From NCBI GenBank assembly GCA_024277255.1, contig JAJRVQ010000183.1:1-48793 (forward strand): 48,793 nt of DNA, read 5' to 3'. This stretch comes from Acidobacteriota bacterium. Its GTDB lineage: Bacteria > Acidobacteriota > Thermoanaerobaculia > Multivoradales > SZUA-115. Under the pieces are notes generated by a model, which searched no databases, had not been told where the DNA came from, and worked only from the letters and a program-made list of their open reading frames with translations. The position numbers and the translations under genes are program-made. Below are positions 24,318-35,000 of the stretch, one piece after another (the stretch's first letter is position 1; each line of letters begins with the position of its first letter).

Positions 24318-27300
24318 TCACAAGACCACACTCCTCGCCGCCTCCCGGCGACGGTATTCGGTGAGAAACCAATCGATCACCTCACGACAGTGTTCGACGA
24401 GAGCCAGGATCGTCTCCTGATTGTGGAGGTTGACACTCCACTCCCACTTCAAGAGCAACTCGTCTTCGACGATCATCCCAGTGAGAACGATCGGGGTGAG
24501 GCGTTGGGTGTGGATGTCCAGGAAATAGCCGCCGAACTGCTCGAGTTTCTTGAACGAGCGTAGTTCTTTGGCGTTGTCCGAGCCGACGTAGTTGAAGAAG
24601 ATCTGCGGCCATGCCGCTTCCCTCAGATGGCGCGCCGCCTCCTGATCGCCTCCTAGGTACTTGAGGCTGCCGTAGCCCATGCCTCCGTGCGGCACTTTGC
24701 GCAATTGCTGGTTGACGAAGCGCGCGACGTCGTCCGGTTTTGTCTCCGGCCCAAGTAGAACGTTGATCGGGTAAAGACTGTTGAACCAGCCCACGGTGCG
24801 GCTGATGTCCATGTCGTCGTAGAGCGGTTCACGGCCGTGACCGAGGAGAACGATGGGGAATTCCCGCGCCCCCACCCAGTGTGCAAAGGCCTCGAGAATC
24901 GCGGTGACCATGATGCCGTCGATCTGTACCCCGAAGGCGCGCGGCGCGTGGCTGAGTAGAATCTCGGTATCCTCGGCCGAGAGGATCATCCGCTCCACCC
25001 GAGCGGCCGTCCAATCGTTGGGCCCGGTCTCGTGGTCCATCGGGATGCGGGTCGGCCGCAGTGGCGCTTGCTCCATCCAGTACTTACGCTCGGCTTCCGG
25101 CAGATTGAGTGCGCGCTCTTGCAGTCGCTTCGCCCAATCGACCGCCGAGGTCGTCTTGGGCTGGAGCTGCACTTCCTCTCCGGCGACCAGCTGTCCGTAG
25201 ACCGTGTCGAAGTCGTCGAGCAGCGGTATCCAGGAACCGAGGTCCACCGGGTAGAAGTGAGCACTCAAGAAGAGCAACCGCGGACAGCTCGGTTCGAGTT
25301 CGAAGATCACTGCCCTGAACAGCGGACCCTGGGTCAGGTTGTAGGTGGTGACCATCTCGCGAGCGACCGCGCTCATGCGTACTTCGTGTTCCTGCGCCGG
25401 CAATCCGCTCAGATCCACGTAGAGCAAGGCCGGCGGCCTGCCGACCGGATCGATCACCAGATGGCGATTCGCTCCCAGTCCATAGGCCCCCACATCGGTC
25501 TCGCCTTCATAGGGCTCCTCGACCATCCGCATGCGCAGGGTGTCGTGGTGGCGCACCATCACCTCCAGAGCCTTGCGCACCAGCACCGGATCGATCACAC
25601 CATGGCGAATCTCCAGCAAGTTTCCGGTGGAGTGAAAGTGTTCGTTGGGATGGCGCAGCTCTTGGAAGTGCAGCTGTGCGGGCGTCCACGGGTGATGACC
25701 GACCACGGGACCCTGCTCGGCCACGATGTCGACCGAGCCCGCCGCCTCGATCAGCTCAGCGATCGTCTTGTGTTCGAAGGCCTGCTTGGTGGTGATGGTG
25801 ACGCCGGCTTTCGCCGCCTTGGTCACCACCCGTACCACCAGCAGTGAATCGCCTCCCAGGTCGAAGAAGTCGTCGTGGATCCCCACCCGTTCGAGCTTCA
25901 GCAGTTCGGCCCAGATGTCGGCCATCTTTTCTTCGTCGGCGTTGCGCGGCGCGACGTACTCGACCTGCGCGGCTGAGGCGTCGGGTGGCTCCAAAGCTCG
26001 GCGATCGATCTTGCCATTGGGAGTGAGCGGCAACTCGTCCAGGGGCACGAAGAATGCCGGCACCATGTACTCGGGTAGGCTCTTCTTGACCCAGCTCTTG
26101 AGATCGGCCGTCTCCGGCAACTGGGCTCCGGGGGCGGTGGTCAAGTAGGCCACCAGCCGTTTGCTGCCCGGTGTGTCCTCCCGCGCCAGCACGACTGCTT
26201 GGGCGACTGCATCGTGGCCGGCCAGCACCGCCTCGATCTCGCCCAGTTCGATGCGGAAGCCGCGCACCTTGACCTGATGGTCAATCCTGCCTAGGCATTC
26301 CAGCCGGCCATCGGCAAACCGACGAGCCAGGTCGCCGGTGCGATACAACCGGGCTCCGGCCACTTCGGAATAGGGGTCGGGAACGAATCGATCCGCGGTC
26401 ATCGCCGGCTGGCCGCGATAGCCGCGCGCCAGCCCTAGCCCGCCGATCAGCAGTTCGCCCGGCACTCCCAACGGCACTGGCATCAGCGATCCGGGAGCCA
26501 GCAGATGGACCTGTGTATTGTCCAGCGGCAAGCCAATCGAGACCTTGCCACCGGTCGCCGCCGCCTGGTCCTCGCCCGCTCCATCACCGTGCGAAGCTGG
26601 ACTCAGCCGGTCGAGCGTCGACCAAATGGTCGCCTCGGTGGGGCCGTACACATTCCATACTTCTCCGGCCTTGGCGGTCAACTCACTCGCCAGGTCGTGG
26701 GGCAGCGCCTCACCACCGCACAAGATCTTCAAGCTCGAGTCTCCCTCCCACCCGGCGCCGAGCAGCAGACGCCAGGTGGCCGGGGTGGCTTGAAGCACCG
26801 TGATCCCGGAGTCCGCGATCATCCCGACCAAACGCTCGCCGGCCTGCGCTTCATCGCGGGTGGCTAGCACCAGCCGACCACCGGCCAGCAGCGGCAGGTA
26901 GAGTTCCAGCCCCGCGATATCGAAGGAGAGCGTGGTCACCGCCAGCAGGCTGTCGTCGGCGGTAAAGCCGGGGCGCTTCTCCATCGAGAGGAGAAAATTG
27001 ACCAGTGCCTCATGCGAGATCTGCACTCCCTTGGGCGTGCCGGTGGAGCCGGAGGTGTAGATGACGTAGGCCAGGTTGGACAGCCGCGCCCCGCCGTCGA
27101 AGGGCTCGGCACTCTCGGCCGCGATCGCGGCGCCGTCGCCATCGAGGTCGATGATCAGCGCGTCGCTCGGCGGAAGTTTCTCGATCAACGCCGTCTGGGT
27201 CACCACCACGGGTGCCCGCGAATCGCCCAGCATCAGCTCTAGCCGCGAGGCGGGATACTCGGGATCGAGGGGCACGTAGCCACCGCCCGCCTTGAGCACC

Positions 27301-29027
27301 GCGAGCAGCGCGACCACCATGTCGGGCGAACGTGTCACGCACAGACCGACCAGCACCTCCGGGCCGACTCCGCGCGCCGCCAGGTAGCGTGCCAACCGGT
27401 TGGAGCGCAGGCCGAGTTCGCCGTAGGTCAGCCGCTCACCGGCCACTTCCACCGCCGTCTCCCCGGACGAGGCGGCACAGCGAGCAGCGAGCAACTGATG
27501 GAGCAGCTTCGTGGGAGCGGGAACAGCGGTGTCGTTGAGATCGAAGAGCAGATGGCGGCGTTCCTCCTCGGCGAGCAGCGGCACTTGCGAGAGACGTAGC
27601 CCCGGATCGCTGGCGAAGGAGCTGAGCAGCGTTTGGAAGTGGCCCAGGAAGCGCTCCATGGTGGCGACGTCGAAGAGGTCGCAGTTGTACTCGAGGTAGC
27701 CGTTCAACCCATCGCCCTCCCCCGCCATGTAGAGGGTCATCTCCATCTTCGAAGTGCGGTTGTCGAGGGCCACCGACGACAGCTTGGCGCCGGGTAGTTC
27801 GAGGGCACCACCAGGAGCGTTGAGCAGCATCAGCATCGCCTGACACAGCGGCGTGCGCGCCGTATCCCGCGGTGGATTGAGTTCCTCGACCAACTTCTCA
27901 AAGGGCAGGTCTTGATGGGCGAAGGCATCTAGCGCCACATCCCGCTCGCGCTCGAGCAGCTGGCGGAAGGTCGGATCGCCGGACAGGTCAGTGCGCAGCA
28001 CCAGAGTGTTGGCGAAGAAGCCGATCAGCCCTTCCACCTGGGGCAAACGGCGATTGGCGATCAGCGTACCGACGGCGAAGTCGTCCTGGGCGGTGTAGTG
28101 GTGGAGTAGCGCCTTGAAGGCGGCCGACAGCACCATGAAGAGGGTCACCGATTCCGCGGCGGCCAAGCGACCCAGCCGCACACCCAGTCCTCGCTCCAGC
28201 CGCAGAGCCAAGGTATTTCCAGCGAAGGTACGGATCGCCGGTCGCGGGCGATCGGTTGGCAGATCCAGCGGCGGGACGGCCGCCAAGCGGCGACGCCAGA
28301 AGTCGACCTGCTCCTCCAAGACCTCGCCCGAGAGCCACTGGCGCTGCCACAGGCCGTAGTCGAGATACTGCACCGGCAACTCGGCAAGATCCGCTGGGCG
28401 GTTCTCGATTCCCGCCGCATAGAACTCGGCGAGCTCCTTGGCCAGCACCCCCATCGACCACTGATCGTTGGCGATGTGGTGAACATTGAGGTAAAGGACC
28501 CAGAGCTTCTCGGCCACCCGGAAGAGAAGAGCGCGCAGCAGCGGACCGGTCTCCAGATCGAAGGGCTTGGCCGCGTCCTCACGGCAACCGTCCATGGCTG
28601 CCTCCCACGCCTCCTCCTCGGGCCGCTGCGTCAGGTCGTGAACGGGCAATTCCACGGTCAAGTCATCGACCACCTTCTGGTAGGGCATTCCATCTTGCGA
28701 GACGAAGGTGGTGCGTAGACTCTCGTGGCGAGAAACCACCCCGTTGAGCGAACGCTCCAGCAGCTCGGGATCGAGCACTCCCTCGATACGAAAGGTCTGG
28801 GGCACGTTGTACTCGGGACTTTCCGGCTCGTAGAGGTTGAGGAACCAGAGTCGTTGCTGGGCGAACGACAGCAGAAAGCTGAAGTCGTCGCGGTTGTGCC
28901 GCAGCAGCGGCGGGCGGCTGGGCGCCTCGGCTCGTGGCTTGCGGCGCAGGAGGACCTTCTCGAACAGCTCCGCTTTCTTCTCAGGAGCCAGGTCGGCGAT
29001 GCGTTGGGCAATCTCTAGTTCAGACAT
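24318..29027 (-). CDS. NRPS, one module: C-A-T-E* (last module)
   Basis: This is a 1569-residue protein. C domain (about 45-480): SFAQQRLWFLN, RHESLRTTF, HHIANDQWS (His-His-x3-Asp kept). A domain (about 510-1000): YTSGSTGTPKG, FDIAGLELYLP, YGPTEATIW, YRTGDLARR, NGKIDRRAL. T domain near 1057: LGGDSLL. Terminal epimerisation-like domain (about 1108-1569) with TVGWFNSLYPI and FNYVGSDN, but catalytic residues lost (see separate entry). The pocket code read by eye is DILQICVIWK, closest to the glycine code I know (DILQLGLIWK). There is no thioesterase. AAGGAG (29034-29039) fixes the ATG at 29027; a start at 29054 lacks a ribosome-binding site. The gene overlaps the preceding NRPS by 8 bp. The N-terminal helix (LAPEKKAELFEKVL) is the usual linker after a carrier domain on another protein. 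Confidence 0.9.
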   Translation of the reverse strand: MSELEIAQRIADLAPEKKAELFEKVLLRRKPRAEAPSRPPLLRHNRDDFSFLLSFAQQRLWFLNLYEPESPEYNVPQTFRIEGVLDPELLERSLNGVVSRHESLRTTFVSQDGMPYQKVVDDLTVELPVHDLTQRPEEEAWEAAMDGCREDAAKPFDLETGPLLRALLFRVAEKLWVLYLNVHHIANDQWSMGVLAKELAEFYAAGIENRPADLAELPVQYLDYGLWQRQWLSGEVLEEQVDFWRRRLAAVPPLDLPTDRPRPAIRTFAGNTLALRLERGLGVRLGRLAAAESVTLFMVLSAAFKALLHHYTAQDDFAVGTLIANRRLPQVEGLIGFFANTLVLRTDLSGDPTFRQLLERERDVALDAFAHQDLPFEKLVEELNPPRDTARTPLCQAMLMLLNAPGGALELPGAKLSSVALDNRTSKMEMTLYMAGEGDGLNGYLEYNCDLFDVATMERFLGHFQTLLSSFASDPGLRLSQVPLLAEEERRHLLFDLNDTAVPAPTKLLHQLLAARCAASSGETAVEVAGERLTYGELGLRSNRLARYLAARGVGPEVLVGLCVTRSPDMVVALLAVLKAGGGYVPLDPEYPASRLELMLGDSRAPVVVTQTALIEKLPPSDALIIDLDGDGAAIAAESAEPFDGGARLSNLAYVIYTSGSTGTPKGVQISHEALVNFLLSMEKRPGFTADDSLLAVTTLSFDIAGLELYLPLLAGGRLVLATRDEAQAGERLVGMIADSGITVLQATPATWRLLLGAGWEGDSSLKILCGGEALPHDLASELTAKAGEVWNVYGPTEATIWSTLDRLSPASHGDGAGEDQAAATGGKVSIGLPLDNTQVHLLAPGSLMPVPLGVPGELLIGGLGLARGYRGQPAMTADRFVPDPYSEVAGARLYRTGDLARRFADGRLECLGRIDHQVKVRGFRIELGEIEAVLAGHDAVAQAVVLAREDTPGSKRLVAYLTTAPGAQLPETADLKSWVKKSLPEYMVPAFFVPLDELPLTPNGKIDRRALEPPDASAAQVEYVAPRNADEEKMADIWAELLKLERVGIHDDFFDLGGDSLLVVRVVTKAAKAGVTITTKQAFEHKTIAELIEAAGSVDIVAEQGPVVGHHPWTPAQLHFQELRHPNEHFHSTGNLLEIRHGVIDPVLVRKALEVMVRHHDTLRMRMVEEPYEGETDVGAYGLGANRHLVIDPVGRPPALLYVDLSGLPAQEHEVRMSAVAREMVTTYNLTQGPLFRAVIFELEPSCPRLLFLSAHFYPVDLGSWIPLLDDFDTVYGQLVAGEEVQLQPKTTSAVDWAKRLQERALNLPEAERKYWMEQAPLRPTRIPMDHETGPNDWTAARVERMILSAEDTEILLSHAPRAFGVQIDGIMVTAILEAFAHWVGAREFPIVLLGHGREPLYDDMDISRTVGWFNSLYPINVLLGPETKPDDVARFVNQQLRKVPHGGMGYGSLKYLGGDQEAARHLREAAWPQIFFNYVGSDNAKELRSFKKLEQFGGYFLDIHTQRLTPIVLTGMIVEDELLLKWEWSVNLHNQETILALVEHCREVIDWFLTEYRRREAARSVVL
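24330..25700 (-). other. degenerate epimerisation domain ending the assembly line
   Basis: The E-domain architecture is intact (LHFQEL start, TVGWFNSLYPI, VPHGGMGYGSLKYLG, FNYVG). The His-His-x3-Asp motif reads HFYPVDLGSW, so the catalytic second His is Phe. The EGHGRE motif reads LGHGRE, so its Glu is Leu. Codons were checked: cac ttc tac ccg gtg gac, and ctc ggt cac ggc. The preceding T domain has GGDS, the carrier signature typical before E domains. Confidence 0.7.
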
Positions 29028-32000
29028 CGAACTCTCCTTGTGGGGGCGAATCACTCACCTGGGGCTGGGGCGCGGCGGCGACTGGATCAGACGCTCGGGA
29101 GGATGGCTCCTCCGTTTCGCCGAGTTCTTCCATCAGTTCACTCAACAGTGCTTCGTCGGTCTCGGCAAGTTCGGTGGTGACGATCAGCTCGCAAAGAGCG
29201 GCGATCGTCAGCCGTTCGAATACCGCCCGCAGAGGCAACTCGACGCCGAAGCGCCGGGTGACGCGGGCCAGGATCTGCATGGCCATCAACGAGTGGCCAC
29301 CGATATCGAAGAAACGGTCGTGGCGGCCGACCTTGTCCAGTCGCAGCACCTCCATCCACATCGCAGCCACCGCTTCTTCGACTTCGCCCCGCGGTGGTTC
29401 ATAGTCCGTGTCGAGGGAGGAGCGCGCCAGCTCCGGCGCCGGTAGGTTCTTGCGGTCCACCTTGCCGTTGGGCGTCAGGGGCAATTCCGCCAGCGGGATG
29501 AAGAGCGACGGGACCATGTAGTCGGGAAGTTGCTCGCGCAGCGCGGCTCGCAACACACCGACCCGGGGAGCGCCGCCTTTCGCTTCAACCTCGGGAACGA
29601 AGTAAACAACCAGGCGGCCATCGCCATCCAACTCGTCCCTGTGTACGGCAGCTACCGCAGCCGCCACCGCGGGGTGGCGCTCCACGGCCGCTTCGACCTC
29701 CCCGAGTTCGATACGGAAGCCGCGCACCTTGACCTGATGGTCGCTCCGCCCGACAAAGAGCAACCGCCCATCGGCCAGTCGGCGGCAAAGGTCACCGGTG
29801 CGGTAGAGGCGCGCGCCCGGACGAGCGGCAGGCCGCTGATGGGCAAAAGGGTCGGGCTGAAAACGCTCGGCGGTCAGCGCCGGCTGCCCGTGGTAGCCGC
29901 GCACCACGCCACGGCCACCGATCAACAGCTCGCCGCTCACGCCGACCGGCACCGGCTCCATACAGTCGTCCACCAGATATAACTCGGTGTTGCCGATCGG
30001 CCGGCCGATGGAGGGGATAGCACTGAAGGTCGAGTCCTCCGTGCGCTGGCCGCTGGCTCCGGGGCTGAGAAGCGGCTCGAAGGCTGACCAGACGGTGGTC
30101 TCGGTGGGACCGTAGACGTTGAACAAACGACCCACTCGCGCCGCGATCTCACCCGCCAACTCGGCCGGCAGCGCCTCGCCGCCGCACAGCGCGCGTAGCC
30201 CGGGCTCACCCGTCCAGCCGGCAGCCAGCAGAGCTCGCCAGGTGGCCGGCGTCGCCTGCATCACATTCGCCTCCGAGGCTTCCAGCAAACGGCGCAGAAG
30301 CAGCCCGTCCGCCGCGCTCTCGTCATCGGCCAGGTGGACCCGCGCACCGCGGATGAGCGGTAGCCACAGCTCCAGGGCGTGGATGTCGAAGGCGACCGTG
30401 GTGATGGCCAGCAGGGTGTCGCCGGCATCCAAGCCGGGGTCCCAAGCCATCGAAGAGAGGAGATTGACCACCGCGGCGTGCGGCACCTCCACCCCTTTGG
30501 GCCGGCCCGTGGAGCCCGAGGTGTAGATCAGGTAGGCGAGTTGACCGGGATCCACCTCGGGCAACTCCACGTCGGCGGTAGGCTCGGGCAGGCCATCGCT
30601 GCCAGGCTCGATCTCGACCACCGCCAGCGTTGTGCCCGCCTTCTCGGCCTCCTCCTCGGCGACCATGAAGAGGTGGCGCAGCGCCGGCTCGGTGATCACC
30701 GTCCGAGCCCCCGAATCGAGCACCATGTAGTCCAACCGCAACGGCGGAAAGGTCGGATCCAGCGGTAGATAGGCGGCCCCGGCCTTGAGCACCGCGAGCA
30801 ACGAGACGACCAGCTCCAGTGAGCGTTCGAGCGCTACCGCCACCGGCCGGCCGGCCACATCAAGACCGACCAGGTGCCGCGCCAGTCTCGCCGCCCGCGC
30901 ATCGAGTTCGGCATAGGTCAGACTTTCGTCTTGGAAGATCACCGCTTGGCGGTACGGGGTGGCGACCGCACGCTGCTCCACCAGCCGATGAATCGCTGCC
31001 ACGGGTACTGCGAGTGCCGAGTCATTCCAACCCTGGAGCAGCTGATGGCGCGCCGCCGGATCGAGCAAGGGCAGTTCCTCGACCGGTGCGGAGGGTCGGG
31101 CCAGGGCAGCGGCGAACAGAGTCTTGAACTGGCGGCTCAGCCGGTCCATCGTGGTGGCATCGAAGAGGTCGCGGTTGTACTCGAAGAAGCCGTGCAAGCC
31201 GCTCGCCGATTGGGTCAGAGAGAGCAGCAAGTCGAGCCGCGAGGTGCCGTTGTCGAGCGCCGGCACCGTCACTTCGACGCCGGCCACCGTGGGCGGTTCA
31301 GCGGCCGGATGGTGCAGTACGAAAAAGGTCTGAAAGATCGGGTGACGCGACAGATCACGCTCGGGATGGAGTTCCTTGACCAGTTGTTCGAAGGGCAACT
31401 CTTGATGGTCGTAGGCGCCGAGGGCGGCGTCGCGAACACGGTTGAGCAAGGTGAGCAAACTTGGCGAACCGGTGAGATCGGTGCGCATCACCAAGATGTT
31501 GGCCAGGAAGCCGATGAGATTCTCCAACTCGGCTCGATTGCGGCCGCTGATCGGCCAACCGACCAGCACGTCGCGCGCTCCCGACCAGCGGGAGAGTAAG
31601 GTGCTGAAGAGGGCGGCGAGAGCCATGAACGGGGTGGCACCATGGCGACGACCAAGAAGGGCGAGTGCTGTCGATTCCTCTTCGCTGAAGCGCAGGTAGT
31701 GACGCCTGCCACGCGCCCCCTCGACCGCTGGCCGAGGACGATCGAGCGGCAGGTCGATCGCCGCCGGGGCGCCGGCGAGGGCGGCTCGCCAGTAGTCCAG
31801 CTGTAGCTCCAGATCCTCGCCTTGAAGCCAGTTTCGCTGCCAGGCCGCGAAGTCGGCGTAGTGAACGGTCAACTCCGGCAACTCCGCCGTCGAACCACTC
31901 ACCTCAGCCGCGTACAGGGTGATCAAGTCCCTCAGTGTGATGCCGATCGAAACACCGTCCGAGACGATGTGATGGGTGCAAAAATAGAGCAGCTGACGAT

Positions 32001-35000
32001 CGTCTTGCAAGCGTAGAACATAGGCTCGCAGCAGCGGGCCCGAGGCCAGATCAAAGGGGCGCAGTGACTCGATGGTGGCCAGCCGCACGGCCGCCGCTTC
32101 GCCATCCTCCACCCCTAGATTCGAGCTGATCCGCGACAGATCGATCACCGGCAGCCGCGCCTCGCGGGCCAGCAATGGCGGCACCACGGGAGGCGAGACG
32201 AACTGCATCGGTTGGCCACCGTCGGGCCCTTCCGGAGCCATCGCGAACGTGGTGCGCAAGACCTCATGCCGGCGCACCAGACCATCGACGGCCCGCCTCA
32301 AGGCGACCATCGAGAGGGCGCCGCGAAAGGCGAGGAACTGCGGAATATTGTTCGCCGTATTCTCGGGCAAGAGCTGATTCAAGAACCACTGCCGCTGCTG
32401 AGCGAAGGAGCAGATGACGCCGCCCTGGCGTGGAACCGGCACGATCCGAGGCGGCGAACTTCCCCCCGCGCTTCTCGCTTCGGCCACCGTCAAGGAGAGC
32501 GCCGCCACCGTTCGCGCCTCGAAGAAGGCGGGCAGGCTGACGTCGACGTCGAGCACCTGCTTGAGGCGAGCGATGATCCGCGTGGCGAGCAGCGAGTGGC
32601 CGCCGATCTCGAAGAAATCGTCTTGAGTGCTGACCTGATCGGTGTCCAGAACGTCGCACCAGATCGCAGCGACGGCCTCTTCGAGCGGACCGCTGGGCGC
32701 CACCACGCTCGGCGCCGCTTCCTCCTGCTCGACCACCAGAGCCGCCAGCCTCTTGCGGTCGATCTTGCCGGCGGTGGTCAGCGGGAGATCGGCCAGCAGC
32801 ACAATCGCCGGCACCATGTAGGGCGGCAGCTGGGCGGCCAGATGGGCGGTCAGCTCTTCGCTGGTCACCCGCGTCGGGGCTGCCGCCACGGCATAGGCGA
32901 CCAGCCGCGGACCGGCCGCCTCGTGGTGCACCAACACGGCGCAGTTGGCCACCTCGGGGTGGGAGCGCAAGACCTCGGTAATCTCACCCAGCTCGATCCG
33001 GAAGCCGCGAATCTTCACCTGGTCATCTTCCCGGCCGAGGAATTCGATGTTGCCTCCGCGCCGGTAGCGGGCGCGGTCACCGGTGGCGTACAACCGGTCG
33101 CCGGGCTGGTCGGCGAAGGGGTGCGGGACGAAGGCGGCGGCGGTCAAGGCCGGACGGCGCAGATAGCCGCGGACCACACCGGGCCCGGCGAGGAAGAGTT
33201 CGCCCGGCACGCCGATCGGCACCGGCTCGAAGGCGGAGTCGAGGATGAAACTCTCCACCCCTTCGATCGGCCGCCCGATGGGCACTCGCGTCATCCCCTT
33301 GCCGTCCGCCGGTCGCGGAATGAAGGTGGTGGCGCTGACCGTGGTCTCGGTCGGACCGTACGCGTTGACCCAGAGCGGTCGCTCGCCGACCAGATCGAGC
33401 CACTCGATCAGCCGTTCGGCCGAGGCCTGTTCGGTGCCGACCAGCACAAGATCGAGGCAGGCCGGCGGCGAGCCGCCGGTTCGTTTCAGTTCGGAAACCC
33501 ATTCGTGCCAGTAGGGGGTGGGTAGATCGACGGCGCTGAGCTGGCGCTGCTCGACCAGAGCCAACAGGTCGGCGAACGACGGGAACGGTCCCGGTTGCAG
33601 GATCACCAGCGTGGCGCCGGTGGTCCACGTCGGATAGATCTCCTCCGCGGCGACGTCAAAACTGATCGAAGCGCTGAACAGGAACTTCTTGCCCGGGCCT
33701 AGCCGCATGCGCTCGCCCAGCGCCGAAGCGTGGTTGGTCAAACCGCGATGGGGCACCGCCACCGCCTTCGGCGTGCCGGTCGAGCCCGAGGTGTAGATCA
33801 AGTAGGCCAGATTGTCGAGACGGGCGACGGGCGCCAGCGGCTCGGCGCTCTGCGCCTCGATGTCGAGGAGGATGCCGTACGGGCCGCGATCCAAGAACAA
33901 CAGATCCGGGCCGCCGGAGCCCGAGCGCGCCTTCGGCAAGCGTTTGGCCGACTCGGCGTCGGTCAGCACCAGGGCGGTCCGGGAGTCCTCGATCATCAAC
34001 TCCAACCGCGGGCGCGGATAGGCCGGATCGAGCGGCAGATAGGCACCGCCCGCCTTGAGCACCGCCAGTACACAGCTCATCAGCTCGGCCGAGCGGCTGA
34101 AGCAGACACCGACCGGCACGTCCGGGCCAACACCGCGCCGGCGCAGCAGCCGGGCCAGCCGGTTGGCCCACCGGTCGACCTCGCGATAGGTCAAGAAACG
34201 GTCGCCGTCGATCAAGGCCACCGCCTCCGGCGAACGGCTGGCCACTGCGGCGAAGCGCTCGTGGACGGGCACCGGTGGTTCACTTCGCGCCCCCGGCGCC
34301 CAGCCGGCGAGGATCTCCGCACGCTCGGCCGGCGCTAGCATCGGCAAGCGACCGATGGGCAAGTCCGGCTGTTCGACCACCGACGCCGCCAGCGTCCGCA
34401 GATGGCCGGCCATGCGGCGGACGGTGTCACGGTCGAAGAGATCGATGGCGTAGTCGAGGAAGCCGCGAATCGGTCCGTGCCCACCGGCATCGATCAGTTC
34501 CAGAGTCAAGTCCACATTGGCCATCGCCCGTTCGACCACTAGCGACTCAACCTCCAACCCCGCCAATGTAAACCGATCTTCGCCGACCTCTTGAAGAGCG
34601 AACATCACCTGAAAGACCGGGTTGTGGGAGAAGTCACGCTCCGGTGCCACCACCTCGACCACCTTCTCAAAGGGCACCGCCGCATGCGGCAAGACGGCGA
34701 AGATCTCACCCTTGACGGTGCTCAACAGGTCTTTGAACGAGCCGTTCGCCGTGCCCTGAATACGTTGCACAAAGGTGCCGGCGAAACAACCGATCGCCGT
34801 CTCGAGTTCGGTGTAGTCGCGACTCGCCACCGGCAGTCCAACGACCACCTCGCGCTTGCCGCAATAGCGAAAAAGCAGAGCATCGTAGAGAGCCAGCATC
34901 ACCATGAAGGTGGTCGCCCCCGACTCGCGAGCCAGCCGGCGCAGACCGTCCGCCACTTCCGCGGGCAACTCGAGACTCTCGATCCCGCCTTGCGGGGTGA

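Noticed and set aside
24330..25700. Terminal domain of the last NRPS as a thioesterase or terminal cyclising C domain
   Set aside because: There is no GxSxG motif, and the TVGWFNSLYPI and FNYVG segments identify an E-type domain, though a degenerate one.
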